Source of the DNA: Cryptomeria japonica
Lineage: Eukaryota > Streptophyta > Pinopsida > Cupressales > Cupressaceae
Direction: 5' to 3'
Assembly (NCBI RefSeq): GCF_030272615.1
Contig: NC_081413.1
Location: forward strand, 442,831,038 to 442,895,037
DNA: 64,000 bases
In this document: piece by piece, positions 20,996 to 32,149 of the stretch
How positions within the stretch are numbered: the stretch's first letter is position 1
Layout of the letters: each line of letters begins with the position of its first letter
Notes under the pieces: model-generated
The model's input: the letters and a program-made list of their open reading frames with translations, nothing else
The model's database searches: none
Told to the model about the DNA's origin: nothing
Made by a program: the position numbers and the translations under genes

Positions 20996-22200
20996 CTACG
21001 GTCCATATATTGTTCTTCTCAGTCTAGTCAAGCTCCTCTTCCATTGCCTTGATCTAGCGATTATCTCCAAAGGTTTCCTTTGTTGTTCTAGGTTTGATAG
21101 TGGAGATCATACAAGAATTATCTCTTATTCTTCCTCTGGTTAACACACCAGCATCTTTATCTCCAATAATCTGGTCAGGATTATGATTGAGTCTCACATA
21201 CCTTGGAATAACATGATCATTATCTTCAGGTTCATCTTCCTCATTATCTTCATCTTCTACAGAATCTACCTATTTTAGTTGAACTGGTACTGCAACAACA
21301 TTCATTTCACCAACTTTTGGCTTCACTAATTATGGTTCCAAAATCAGATCGTAAGGTTCATCTTCCTTCTTCTCCTCACTAGATTCTCCTAAAACTTCAA
21401 GACACTCATCTACTTGAACACCAACAATTTCAATGATCTTCTTTTTATGGTTGTTGTAACATTTGTAGGCTTTTCTCTTGGTGGAGTAACCAAGAAATAT
21501 GCTCTCATCACTCTTAGCATCAAACTTACAAACATAGTCACTTCTCTTGATCAAACATTTACTGCCAAAAACCTTAAAGTAACTAACATTAGGTGATCTA
21601 CCATACCAGTATTCATAAGGAGTTTTATCCTTAACTCTTTTAACCAAAATTCGGTTAAGAGTGTAGATAGCTATGCTAATAGCTTCTCTCTAGAAAGTCT
21701 TAGCTACATCTCCTTGTATTATCATAGTTCTAGTAGCTTCAACAACTGTCTGATTGTTCCTCTTTGCAATACTATTCTGTTGTGGTATCCTAGGTGCAGC
21801 AAGTTGCCTCTTAGTTCCATTGTCTTCACAATATCTAGTGAATTCCTATGAAGTAAATTCGCCACCTTGATCAATTCTTAAGCACTTTATCTTCTTCCCA
21901 CATTCCTTTTCAACTAAGGGCCTGAATGCCTTAAACTTGCTAAAAAAATTTGTTTTGTCCTTCAAGAATGTGACCCACATGATTCTTGAGCAATCATCAG
22001 TGAAGATCATAAAATATCGATCACCTTGAATACTTCTAGCCCTTATTGGTCCACAGAGGTCTATATGAACCAAATCTAACAAATCTTCTGCTGAGAAATA
22101 TTTTCTCTTAAAAATTGAGGATGTCATCTTCCCTAATTGAGATTCCTTACATAGATCATTCACTAGTTTGTCCAGCTGAGGTAAACCTCTTACAGACTTG
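20996..22200 (-). pseudogene. element D integrase, decayed
   Basis: Minus strand. The zinc region ends with CKESQLGK, where the second Cys of the usual CKECQLGK is Ser. The core shows DLVHIDLCGPIRARSIQGDR with the first Asp, IFTDDCSRIMWVTF, LRIDQGGEFTS with the second Asp at about 21855, then a stop at 21844-21846. After it the PQQN block reads PQQNSIAKRNNQT, with Lys where the catalytic Glu of VERKN should be. The C-terminal part (21647-21330) has FGSKCLIKRSDYVCKFDAKS and SIFLGYSTKRKAYKCY. Several stops follow toward 21000. Confidence 0.88.
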
Positions 22201-22670
22201 GAATTACTGGCTTTGACAATGTTATCAAAGTTTACATGAAAAAATCTTCGACACCAAAGCCAACTATCTTCTACTTTAGCAATTAAACAATTGTTGACTT
22301 TAGGATTTACGTGAAACAAGTTACCTTTTGTCTTCTTGCCAGTTGCAATCAATTCACCTTTTCTTCCATATATTTTGCATATTTCATTCTTAAATTCTAG
22401 TGGATAACCTTTGTCATTGAGTTGGGAAACACTCAATAGATTGTGTTTCAATCCTTCAACCTGGTAGACATCATTTGCACTACTCTTTCCATTGAGAGAA
22501 ATGGTTCCCTTTCCTTTTACCATGCAGGGTGAATCATTTCCAAATCTCACAACACCTCCATCAAATTCCTTCAAAGTAAGAAACTTACTCTGGTCACCAG
22601 TAATGTGGTGTGAACAACCACTATCTATAATCCAATTATCAGACCTATCCATGTGAGAAATTAAGGCCTT
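22201..22670 (-). pseudogene. element D protease and pre-integrase region
   Basis: Open on the minus strand from 22652. NWIIDSGCSHHITGDQSKFL contains an intact copia aspartic protease site DSG. It is followed by GGVVRFGNDSPCMVKGKGTI, YQVEGLKHNLLSVSQL and the zinc-binding WLWCRRFFHVNFDNIVK. In the latter, the first His of WHRRxxH is Cys. Continuous with the integrase start in one frame down to 21846. This is the longest uninterrupted pol segment of D. Confidence 0.9.
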
Positions 22671-22685
22671 CTAATCAGATGTCTC

Positions 22686-23728
22686 CTATTTAATGGAAAC
22701 ACAGACAATTTCTTCATTTGCATCTCCCTTAGATTCCTCATTTGTGATTCCTCCATCAAATACAATGAGACAATTTCTTTTACCTTTTCCTTTGTACTTC
22801 TTGTACTTCTCATGTTTATGCTCATTATCTCCATTTTGACAGTTAGCTACAATATGTCCAATCTGGTTACATACAAAACACTTCAAAGTTAATTTACTTT
22901 TGTACTTATTGGTACCTCTAGGTAACCACTTGTCCAACAATGCTTCAAGCTCGATTAGATTGTCTTCATCATCAACTTCTCTACTAAATCTGGACTCATG
23001 ACTGTGACTAGCTTCTCTGATTTTCCTCATAGGTGGATTAGAAACTAAAACTCTAAATGTAGACTCTGATTTTTGAACACCATCAAAACAATTTAATTCA
23101 AATGCAGTAAGTTTACCAATGATGGATTCAAGAGTTACCTTAGTTTTATCAATAGTCTTTAGTTTTTGAATGGTTGCAACTCGGATAGCATAGACCAGTA
23201 GAAGGGTTCTCAACACCTTACTAACCATTGTGGTATCCTCAACTTTACCACCAACACTTTTTATCTCATCGACTATCTCCTTGATCCTCTGACCATAGTG
23301 TTGAATATTCTCACCTTCAGCCATCCACATGTCATCAAATTTACCTCTTAGAATCTTCTCTTTGGAAATCTTCACATGCTCATCACCACTATAGATATCC
23401 TCAAGTTTCTTCCATATATCATAAGAATTCTCTAGGTCATGGACATCAACATACTTTTAATTGGACAAGGAACTGATAATGGCCTCCAATGCTTGATTAT
23501 TCTCTTGTTTCTCCTTCTTTTGATCATCTGACATAATCCCACTAGGCAAGGTATATTTGGTAACAACATGTTCCCAATATTGATTTCCTAAGATTTTAAT
23601 ATAGATCTTCATCCTATCACTCCATATTTTGTATTTTTACCTATTGAACTTTGGACCTTCTATCTTCATCATGTTTTCCTAGATCTTTACCTCAAGCTGT
23701 TAGGCTTACACACTAGAGGACCATTAAT
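22686..23728 (-). pseudogene. element D gag
   Basis: Minus strand. The frame from 23375 to 22686 carries the capsid-type region (GKFDDMWMAEGENIQHYGQR, TMVSKVLRTLLLVYAIRV), an acidic patch, and an intact zinc knuckle CFVCNQIGHIVANC near 22830-22875. A Lys-rich tail follows. Upstream, 23376-23728 holds the N-terminal part interrupted by stops. The knuckle is the best conserved one in the window apart from that of element F. Confidence 0.88.
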
Positions 23729-23740
23729 GCTCTGATATCA
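23729..23740 (-). other. element D primer-binding site
   Basis: TGATATCAGAGC on the minus strand, one change from the initiator-Met tRNA complement TGGTATCAGAGC, and two bases inside the 5' LTR end. Confidence 0.9.
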
Positions 23741-23742
23741 AT

Positions 23743-25145
23743 TGATGATATGATGAATAAATAAGATCCAGACAACTACTGAGAGGGGGGGGGGTGAATC
23801 CGTAGATAGGAAACAAACTAAAATTTCACCAAACTCAAACCCAACTCATAAATCAATCACTAAATTAACTGGTTCAAACACTGAACTACAAATTGCAATA
23901 GCACTGTCAAGTTAACCAGTTGACTAGTATACCAAAATAACAGTGTAACATATTTGAAACTCTCAAACCATTTAATCAATATATAAAACTTCTTTACTAA
24001 TAGTAGAAAAGGAACATTTCAGATCACTTCTAGTCATCTTAACATATCTAAGTGGCTTTACTAGTTAAAAAAATTAACCATATCAAAACATAACCACAAA
24101 AACCATTCACCACTTGACACAATGATTTTTGACATGGAAACCCAGATGAGAAAAACTATGGTGGGGATGAATACCAACAAGTATTCTGAACTCTTCTAAA
24201 GTTCACCCTATTAGAATCCAAGGCTTGTTAGAAGCTTTACAAAAATGTCCTGTTAGGAACAGATCCTGTTAGGGACCACCCAGTTAAGGGATTGACTACA
24301 ATGCCTTGTTAAAAGAAATACTCTATTAAGAGTAACCTTGATAGAGGATTTAAAATCCAAGCTAATGGATCTATTGGTTAGAGAATTTAGATAGCACTAA
24401 GCATGTTAAAGCTTACCCAGTTAAGGGATTTAATTGTTGTAAGTGTTAGAGAACAACAAGGTTTAGCTCATCTAGTAAATAGCACTAATCTACTTGATCG
24501 GATCCTTTTCATGCTCCCATCTTCCTTCAAACATACTATAAATACTCCTTCTGGTTCAGCAATCAATCACACTTACACTTAACAAAAATTATCAACATTA
24601 CAATAGAGCAACTCATCAACTTTATAAGCAAAAAAGTAGGTCGGTAACACATCACAAACCTAAGATCTCATAGAGATTACAAACAAATCAGTTCAAACAT
24701 GACCGTTGGATTACATAGAAATCATTGAAAATTGTACAAGACAACCTCGACCACTCCTTGATCACCGCTTCATCAAATCCTATAACTCATCACGCAGTTT
24801 CTTCTTTATGAAATGCACTTGCTCATTCCCATGATAAAATAGTTCTCTAGTGCCAAAACCACTTTGAAAATCATCATGTGCATCATGCATATGTAGCATA
24901 ATCATCTTCAGTCACCATTTGATCATAGATCAACACAACTGATTCACCAAGCTCCATCAGTTAGGGTTTGGCATATCAACAGGTAGAGTTACCGGTTGAT
25001 CTTACTACTTCAATAGCAATACTTGTTTCCTTCACTTGCTCAACTACCGGTTGCAATACAACTCTATTACCTTCATTACCGGTTGCAATTAACATCAATG
25101 ATAACACAATAGTTCATCAATGCAATCTTCATGCAAATTCCAACA
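23743..25145 (-). repeat. element D 5' LTR
   Basis: 1403 bp, from TGATGATATGATGAAT to CCAACA on the plus strand. It contains three ACCGGT words near 24990-25085 that are altered in the 3' copy. A run of ten G residues at about 23783-23792 marks the same place as the GGGGGGG of element A. Target duplication ACTAG follows at 25146-25150. Confidence 0.94.
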
Positions 25146-25150
25146 ACTAG

Positions 25151-25930
25151 GTTTCTTCTACAATCATAAATAGCTCCTCTATCATACTACCAAGGTTTTC
25201 CCAACAAGACATGACAAACATTCATTGACACAATATCACATAAAACTTCATCTCTGAAATGCCCAATATTGAAAATCACCCAACATTTCTCCGTTATCTC
25301 TACCTTCTGATCATCTTGTAACCAACTTATCTCATAAGGACAAGGATGCTCAAGCCTATTCAACCCAAGCTTCTCAACCATCTCCTCAGATACTAAATTA
25401 TCAATACTTCCACTATCTACAATGACCTTGCAACACTTACCACTGGATTTGCATAGAGTCCAGAAAAGACTCTTCATCTGAGTAGTTCTGATACCATCTA
25501 GTTCTTCACTTGCCACACAACTTCTTGCCATTCCTTGCTTAGATTCATAGGATCTATGTCTGGTTTCTCTACACTTGAAACATTTTCCAAGAAATTCTCT
25601 ACTAGTACTATTGCTACCCTTCATCAGTGTCTTTTGTTCTAGTTCTTTACTCCACTTAGATTTGGAATCCTCTTCTTCAACCGGTTTCTTCATACTATCA
25701 TTCATCTTGAATTTCTCCTTTCCCTTATTCAATTGTCTTCTTCTCACTTTCTCCTTAGCCTTCAAAGCATACTGGTAAGCTTCTTCAACTATTGAAACCT
25801 TTAACATACTCATCTCATCTTGAATGTTAAAAACAAGTCCATTGATGTACCTCGCCACCTTTTCTCTATCCATCTCTCTATGTCCATATCTGAGCACCAC
25901 CTTGTAGAATTCCTTACTATATTCCTTCAT
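25151..25930 (-). pseudogene. element E zinc knuckle and aspartic protease
   Basis: Minus strand, open from 25930 to 25187. It begins with MKEYSKEFYKVVLRYGHREM of the capsid C-terminus, then a Lys/Glu-rich coiled region, then a knuckle CFKCRETRHRSYES in which the last Cys is Ser and Gly before His is Arg. The protease follows: CKVIVDSGSIDNLVSEEMVE with the catalytic DSG, then VCHVLLGKPW. A TAG at about 25184 replaces the expected Gln codon after PW. This protease style belongs to Ty3/Gypsy-type polyproteins. Element D interrupts the sequence about 30 bp later. Confidence 0.85.
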
Positions 25931-26611
25931 AGTTATGTTTCTCTATTTCAGGTTCTGCAACTTCTTGAACAACTCTAGTTCATAGTCTACCTGTATGAAC
26001 TTGGGCGTCAACCTTGCAACAATCTATCTGCATCGGGTGATCTTAAATTCATGATTCTCCACTCTATCTTTGTACAATTGTTTCCACCACAAGGAAGCAT
26101 GCCCTTTCAACTTGGTCTATGCCAATCAGACTCTCTGTGGGTCCTTGACATCCTCAAACTCAAAGTAGTCCTCCAACTCTCTGATCCAATCAATTAGATC
26201 CTTAAATTTCAACGTTCCAACAAAGTTAGAAACCTCAACTTTATGCACTTTACTTTCTTGCACCATTGCTCTTAGGAATCTTTCTTGTCTCTCATCTTCC
26301 GATCCTTCAGTTTCCTCAATCTCTTCATCGACTTCCTCATACTCATCCTTAGATTCAGGGTTTCTTCGCAAACTAGCCAAAGCATTCTGGATTTCATTCC
26401 TTACTTCATTCTTGAACTCTTCCACCTTCTGTTCCACCATCTAGGGGTTCTCCTCAGAGACATCTCTCCTTCCACTCTGGTGAACTGCCTCAACTTGGCG
26501 ATCTGACTACCAGTTTCAATTGCCTCCCCTTGGTGATCTATTGAACACACATGTAGCCTGCCTCCAATTGGTGATTTGTCCACCTCAAGGAATGCCTTAG
26601 AAGATTCTTCC
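25931..26611 (-). pseudogene. element E gag capsid region
   Basis: Minus-strand pieces in different frames. From 26652: LVEESSKAFLEVDKSPIGGR. From 26440: VEQKVEEFKNEVRNEIQNAL, a strongly acidic patch (EEVDEEIEETEGSEDERQER) and LIDWIRELEDYFEFEDVKDP. From about 26115 to 25931: the capsid block LWWKQLYKDR typical of Retrotrans_gag. Frameshifts fall near 26420 and stops near 26125 and 25940. Gag would form the particle that packages the element RNA. The first codons lie beyond element F, near 32120-32135. Confidence 0.82.
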
Positions 26612-26616
26612 ACTAG

Positions 26617-28255
26617 TGATGTAGAGGTATTATATCCTTTCACAAATATCAATTGGTCTTACACTTTGGTCTTCAAACCCCAAGGGTTCACTAGGTTTCC
26701 TTCCACAGAAAGTCCTTTCATAGCACCAAAACTTGATCCCAAATTTCACAACTTGAAAAACCACTTCCTAGGGTCTTCTCACACTCTAAAAAAATCTTAC
26801 TCAATAGGTTATACACACCCAATCAATTGGTTCACTTACAAACCCTTACCCATGTAACTAGGTAAGCCAATTCCTAGTAGCTCTATTCAAGGAGTAATTT
26901 GCCCTTTACTCAAACTTATGCCAAAACAATTGAAAAATAATTTACATTTACTGATACCCTTTTGGGAGTACAATAATATATGTCAAACTAATATATGACT
27001 CCTTTGGACCAACTATACAGACCAATAACCTACTACTGCAAATTTAGGCCTAATGAGGCCACTTTTACAAAGCAAGGACCAACATATCAAATACCCTCAA
27101 TTGAAAAACTTAGAAAAATATTATATTAGGTCTCAAATCAAAGGAATTTCATGTTTTTTTTGGCAGCCACTCTCATTTGATACTTCAAACCCCAAACCCT
27201 CCTATTTAGGCCTTCAAAACTAGGGCCTCCTCAAATCCACTCTTCCAATCACTTCCAGAACTTATCCTTTAGGATTCACCATATATATTTCATTTAATAA
27301 CATATTCCATACTCAAATAGTCCCCTCATTAAGGCCAAAGTCTTGCTGCTACACCTATGCCACCATTCCCATGCACCTTTCACACACAAACTTGCACTCA
27401 AAAGGTGATAACCCTTCATGCCAACTCCATCCCCACAATTTTACCTCCATTTTAGTCTATAATAAACCATTAGGGACTCATTACTCAAGAAAAAACAAAT
27501 ACATAAAGAGGAATGAGCCCTAAAACTTCATTTTGTACTCCCAAATCAACAAAAACAATCACCTACAGTACTAGTTTTGGAACAATCAACTATATATGCA
27601 CCAAATAAATTGATTAAACCTTTTAAATGAATTCAGATAATTCTTATAACATATACCAAACACCTTTCAAAGAGTTTCAATCAAAATGACTAGATAAAAC
27701 AATAATATGTTTCAGATTCCACTCATGAATACAAGGAAATATGTTGAATTTTATTGCAGCAGTTTTTGTATTACAAAGATCAATCTTCAAAATAAATTCC
27801 ATAAACCTCTCCACACATGGGAAGGTGGTTTTTAAATTCATTTTGGGCCCCCAAACTGAAAACAACTCCTATAAATACCCAAGAACCAACTAGCCTTTGG
27901 AAATCCACCATTTTGAAATTCCAAAATTAACAATTTTTGACATAACCAAAAAAACTTTTTCAAATTGACTTTATGACATCAAAAACTTAACCTAATGCCT
28001 TAAATATATTTAAAATACTTGATATACCCCAAATTGACACCTAATATGCCTTCCTGGCAATTATTACACATTTAGACCCAATGACCCCCTATTAGGTCCA
28101 TTAGGACTCATGACTCAATTCTTACTTCCTATTACATTCAAATACCTTAGTAGGCCTTATTACATCATTTTTAGGTCCTTTAGACCTTTTTTTACATCCA
28201 TCCATGCCTTATAGACCTATTAGACCAAATAGGCCCCTTAGGTGCACCTGCACCA
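26617..28255 (-). repeat. element F 3' LTR
   Basis: 1639 bp. On the plus strand it runs from TGATGTAGAGGTATTA to GCACCTGCACCA. It aligns throughout with 30481-32116 with scattered substitutions. A CCTATAAATACCC word at about 27868 is kept in both copies (31728). Confidence 0.93.
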
Positions 28256-28268
28256 TACTCCCCCCAAT
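28256..28268 (-). other. element F polypurine tract
   Basis: TTGGGGGGAGTA on the minus strand, directly before the 3' LTR. Confidence 0.85.
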
Positions 28269-28744
28269 GAAAAGTCTCTTGTCCCAAGAGAGGAAAGGTT
28301 TGGTCTTCACACCATGCATCCTTCTTGAAGGCTTCCTGCAATGTATCTCTATATGAAACATCTGTTGCAACAATTACTCATGAAAAGAGCGAGATTGCCA
28401 TCTAGAAACTACACCAAACTCATTCAAATTATTAGATTTCAAAAACACATCATCACTTCCCTGTTTTGGATAGTCATATATTGATTGTTGATGCACCATA
28501 TTCACTAACTTCTGGAGGCCCAAATCACCCCAAAATTCATGCACCTTTGAAGGAATATCATTTTTCTTAGTCCACACACCTATAGGACACTCAATGGTTC
28601 CTACCATCACATTGTTTTGCACCACATTATACTGTAGACCTGTCCATAAATTACTGTCATTTTCCATTTGTTATTGTACCACAATTTTCTCATCATTCCT
28701 CTGATCTTCAGTAAGTGTTCCCTTTATCCTAGGGAATTTCAAAT
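28269..28744 (-). pseudogene. element F post-protease tail
   Basis: Minus-strand frame open from 28667 to 28374. It contains NLWTGLQYNVVQNNVMVGTI, GVWTKKNDIPSKVHEFWGDL and FLKSNNLNEFGVVSRWQSR. I do not recognise the family. It occupies the place where reverse transcriptase would start in an autonomous element, and it is too short and lacks polymerase motifs. It could be a unique C-terminal domain or a remnant of the pre-polymerase linker. Confidence 0.5.
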
Positions 28745-29215
28745 TCAAATACTATTTCCTACCAAAGAAAATAACTCTTGGTTTAATGACTGATTGATTT
28801 GCAAACGTGTTAGTGTAAACCTCTTATCATCCTTGTGAACAACATATGTATTGTTGTATCCATCATCCAATGTTCTTCTCTGATATTGCCAAGGTCTTCC
28901 CAAAATTATATGACAACATGTTATAGGAAAAATGTCACACAATACCCTATCATGATATTCACCAATAGTAAACTCTACATATGCTTGCTCTTGGACTACT
29001 AGATTTTGTTCATCTATTGCCCAAGTGACTTTGTAAGGTTTACTATGTGGTATTATTACTAAATTCAACTTGTCAGCCATCTCTTGAGAAACCAAGTTAT
29101 GAAAAGAACCTGAATCAACAATTACTTTACATATTTTACCTTGTCTTAGACATTGAGTTCTGAGGATGGATACTTGTGGTTGAGCTTGTTGCTGCCCTTG
29201 ACCCCTTCTAAACAT
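28745..29215 (-). CDS. element F aspartic protease region
   Basis: Minus-strand open frame of 156 codons. A Gln-rich lead (RRGQGQQQAQPQVS) is followed by the protease core CKVIVDSGSFHNLVSQEMAD with catalytic DSG, then EYHDRVLCDIFPITCCHIIL and LGRPWQYQRRTLDDGYNNTY. The frame is intact through the protease, unlike the other proteases here. It is part of a gag-protease polyprotein, so the first Met is not a real start. A stop just after QELFSLVGNSI marks its end. Confidence 0.82.
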   Translation of the reverse strand: MFRRGQGQQQAQPQVSILRTQCLRQGKICKVIVDSGSFHNLVSQEMADKLNLVIIPHSKPYKVTWAIDEQNLVVQEQAYVEFTIGEYHDRVLCDIFPITCCHIILGRPWQYQRRTLDDGYNNTYVVHKDDKRFTLTRLQINQSLNQELFSLVGNSI

Positions 29216-30430
29216 CAGGAAGTCACCTTCAAATGCTGGATCAACCTTACCAAACCTCTCTTCTTCTGGTTGTTATTCCCCTTGTGCTAACTGAACCCTT
29301 TTCTCAGCCTTCTTGCTACTTTCCTCATTCTTTGGACACTTAAAATAAGGGTGCCCAACTTCATTGCATGTAAAACACTTGCCTGTAAAAACCCTCGATC
29401 CTCTACCTGCCCCAAATATGCCTCCACCTCTATATCCTCCTCTTTGATCAGATGTAGACTCCTTAATCTTATCATTGCCACTTTGTCCTTGCCCATAATT
29501 GTTAGGCTTGCTGCCCCTACCTCTATTTTCATTACCTCTACCACTTCCTCCTTGTCTCTCTTGCTTCCTCTTTACCTTTTATTCAGCCCTTATAGCCAAA
29601 TGAAAACACTCTCCAAGTGTCTTAGGTACATTCAAATCAATCTCATCTTACAAGTTGTATCTAAGCCCATTAAGATATCTTGCACCCTTCTCATTCTCAT
29701 CTTCCAATCCACCTCTTATACTCAACTTATGAAATTGTTCAGTATATGTCATTACATCTATATATTTTTTTTTTAGATTTTGTCTCAACCTCTTTATCTG
29801 AATTGCATAATCAGATGGAAGAAATTGATCCTTCATCATGGTTGCCATCCTACTCCATGTGGTAATCTTAGACATTCCTATAGAAATTGTCTCTGCTTGT
29901 ACAATACTCCACCATGTTAGAGAAGTACCTCTCAACTTTGTCTTAGCAAACTTTACCTTCTTTGCCTCATCCATGTCCTCTTACTCAAAGTAATTCTCAA
30001 AGGCATCTATCCACCCCAATACCTCCTCACTATCCATCTTGCCATGATAGATAGGAAAATCAATGGTTGTCTTACTACCACCTCCTTGTACTACCTTAAA
30101 TAACCTCACCATCCTTCTCTCTTCAAGGTCTAGTTCCCCTTATCCATTCCCTTCATTCTAATTCTCATATGCTCCATCATTTTCTTCAACATCTTCTTCC
30201 TCATTCTCTCTTTGTGTCCCTCTTCTAGATTCTCTCTCCAAGGCTTCCATCCTTTCCTACAATGTTGTGTTCTCCCTTCTCATTTGTCTCATATCTCTAT
30301 CCCTTTCTGCTTCTTTTTTTCTCCTTTCTCTAGTCTCCATTTCCAAGGTTTCTTTCAACTCTTGGTTCTCCCTTGCTATTTGTTGTTTTGGGGGCATCTT
30401 GTCTATACCCCAACTCACTACACAACTTCT
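29216..30430 (-). pseudogene. element F gag
   Basis: Minus strand, several frames. Capsid block KLRGTSLTWWSIVQAETISI, then LPSDYAIQIKRLRQNLKKKY and TEQFHKLSIRGGLEDENEKG (29974-29648). An intact zinc knuckle CFTCNEVGHPYFKC lies at about 29340-29381, followed by a Lys/Glu-rich linker. Stops near 29646, 29580 and 29275 and a frame change around 29550 break it. Upstream to 30430 is an acidic, coiled N-terminal region with further stops. Its capsid block (TWWS) is similar in kind to that of host element E. Confidence 0.82.
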
Positions 30431-30465
30431 CCCTCTTCCTTAATTCCCACAAAAACCTACTAGTG

Positions 30466-30477
30466 GCTCTGATACCA
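30466..30477 (-). other. element F primer-binding site
   Basis: TGGTATCAGAGC on the minus strand, three bases inside the 5' LTR. It is an initiator-Met tRNA complement. Confidence 0.93.
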
Positions 30478-30480
30478 CTA

Positions 30481-32116
30481 TGATGTAGAGGTATTAGGCC
30501 CTCTCACAAATATCAATTGGTTTTACACTTTGGTCTTCAAACCCCAAGGGTTCACTAGGTTTCCTTCCACACAAAGTCCTTTCAAAGCACCAAAACTTGA
30601 TCCCAACTTCCACAAATTTGAAAACCACTTCCTAGGGTCTTGTCATAGTCTAAAAAATCTGACTCAATAGGTTATACACACCCAATAAATTGGTTCACTT
30701 ACAAACCCTTACCTCAGTAACTAGGTAGGCCAATTCCTAGTAGCCCTGTTCAGCGGGTGATTTGCCATTTAATCAAACTTTTTCCAAAACACTTGACAAA
30801 AAAATTACATTTCTTGATACCCTTTTCGGATTAAAATAACATATTTCAAACTTAGATTGACTCCTTTGGACCAACTATACGAACCAATACCCTGCTACTG
30901 CACATTTAGGCCTAACTAGGCCACTTTTACCAAGCAAGGACTAAAATATCGAATCCCCTCAATTCCAAACCTTAAAAAAGTATTAGGTTAGGTCTCAAAT
31001 CAAAGGAATTTCATGTTTTTTTGGGTAGCCACTCTCATTTGATACGTCAAACCTCAAATCCTGATATTTAAGCCTTCAAAACTAGGGCCTCCTCAAATCC
31101 ACTCTTCCAATAACTTCCAGAACTTCTCCTTTATGATTCACCATATATTTGACATTTAATAACATATTCCATACTGAAATAGTGCCCTCATTAAGGCCAA
31201 ACTCCTGCTGCTACACCTATGTGACAATTCCCATGCACCTTTCACACACAATCTTGCACTCAAAAGGTGATCACTCTTCATGCCAACTCCATCGCTGCAC
31301 TTTTACCTCCATTTTAGTCTATAATACACCATTAGAGACTCATTACTCAAGAAACAACAAATACATAAAGAGGAATGAGCCCTAAAACTTCATTTTTACT
31401 TCCAAATCAACAAAAACAATCACCTACAACACTAGTTTTGGGACAATCAACTATATATGCACCAAATTAATTGATTAAACCTTCCAAATGACTTCAAATA
31501 ATTCTTATAAAATATACCAAAAAACTTTCAAAGATTTCCGATCAAAATGATTAGATAAAATAATAATATAATTCAGATTTCACTCATGAATGCAAGGAAA
31601 TATGTTGAATTTTATTGCAACAGTTTTTTTATTACAAAGATCAATCTTCAAAATAAACTCCAGAAAACTCTTTACATGTGCAAAGGAGGTTTTTAAATTC
31701 ATTTTGACCCCCCAAATAGAAAACAACTCCTATAAATACCCAAGAACCAACTAGCCTTTGGAAATCCACCATTTTGAAATTGGAAAATTGACAATTTTTT
31801 ACATAACCAGAAAAACTTTCTCAACTTGGCTTTATGACATCAAAAACTTAACCTAATGACTTAAACATATTTAAAATACTTGATGTACCCCAAATTGACA
31901 CCTAATATGCCTTCCTAGCAATTATAACACATTTAGACCAAGTGACCCCATATTAGGTCCATTAGGACTCATGACTCAATTATTACTTCCTATTACATTC
32001 AAATACCTTACTAGGTCTTATTAGATCTTTTTTAGGTCCTTTAGAAAAAATTTTACATCCATCCATGCCTTATAGGCCTATTAAACCTCATAGGCCTCTT
32101 AGGTGCTCCTGTACCA
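30481..32116 (-). repeat. element F 5' LTR
   Basis: 1636 bp, the partner of 26617-28255, ending at CTCCTGTACCA on the plus strand. Open frames inside it are not conserved between the two LTRs. Confidence 0.93.
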
Positions 32117-32135
32117 ACTAGCCAGTCCATAACCA

Positions 32136-32147
32136 GCTCTGATACCA
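32136..32147 (-). other. element E primer-binding site
   Basis: TGGTATCAGAGC on the minus strand, two bases inside the LTR that begins at 32150. Confidence 0.92.
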
Positions 32148-32149
32148 AT

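Larger units (their letters stand above)
7055..25145 (-). mobile_element. element D: copia retrotransposon with A nested in its 3' LTR
   Basis: Both ends carry the 5-bp target duplication ACTAG (7050-7054 and 25146-25150). On the minus strand: 5' LTR 23743-25145, primer-binding site 23729-23740, gag, protease, integrase, reverse transcriptase, RNase H, polypurine tract 19215-19228, 3' LTR 7055-7662 plus 18432-19214. With element A and its target duplication removed, D is 7322 bp with LTRs of 1403 and 1391 bp. Domain order integrase before reverse transcriptase makes it Ty1/copia. Motifs and the doubled polypurine tract suggest the Sirevirus-like lineage (inference). Pol has many stops. Confidence 0.93.
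26617..32116 (-). mobile_element. element F: complete-ended, gag-protease-only LTR retrotransposon
   Basis: Flanked by the perfect 5-bp target duplication ACTAG (26612-26616 and 32117-32121). Minus strand: 5' LTR 30481-32116 (1636 bp), primer site 30466-30477, gag, protease, a short tail, polypurine tract about 28256-28268, 3' LTR 26617-28255 (1639 bp). The internal region is only 2225 bp. It holds gag and protease but no reverse transcriptase, RNase H or integrase. This is the architecture of non-autonomous TR-GAG-like elements, which depend on a partner for those enzymes (inference). It sits in the gag leader of element E. Confidence 0.93.

Noticed and set aside
27860-27885. TATA-like CCTATAAATACCC on the plus strand of the element F LTR as a promoter
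   Set aside because: The element is on the minus strand. The word is kept in both LTRs only because they are copies, so it does not show promoter function.
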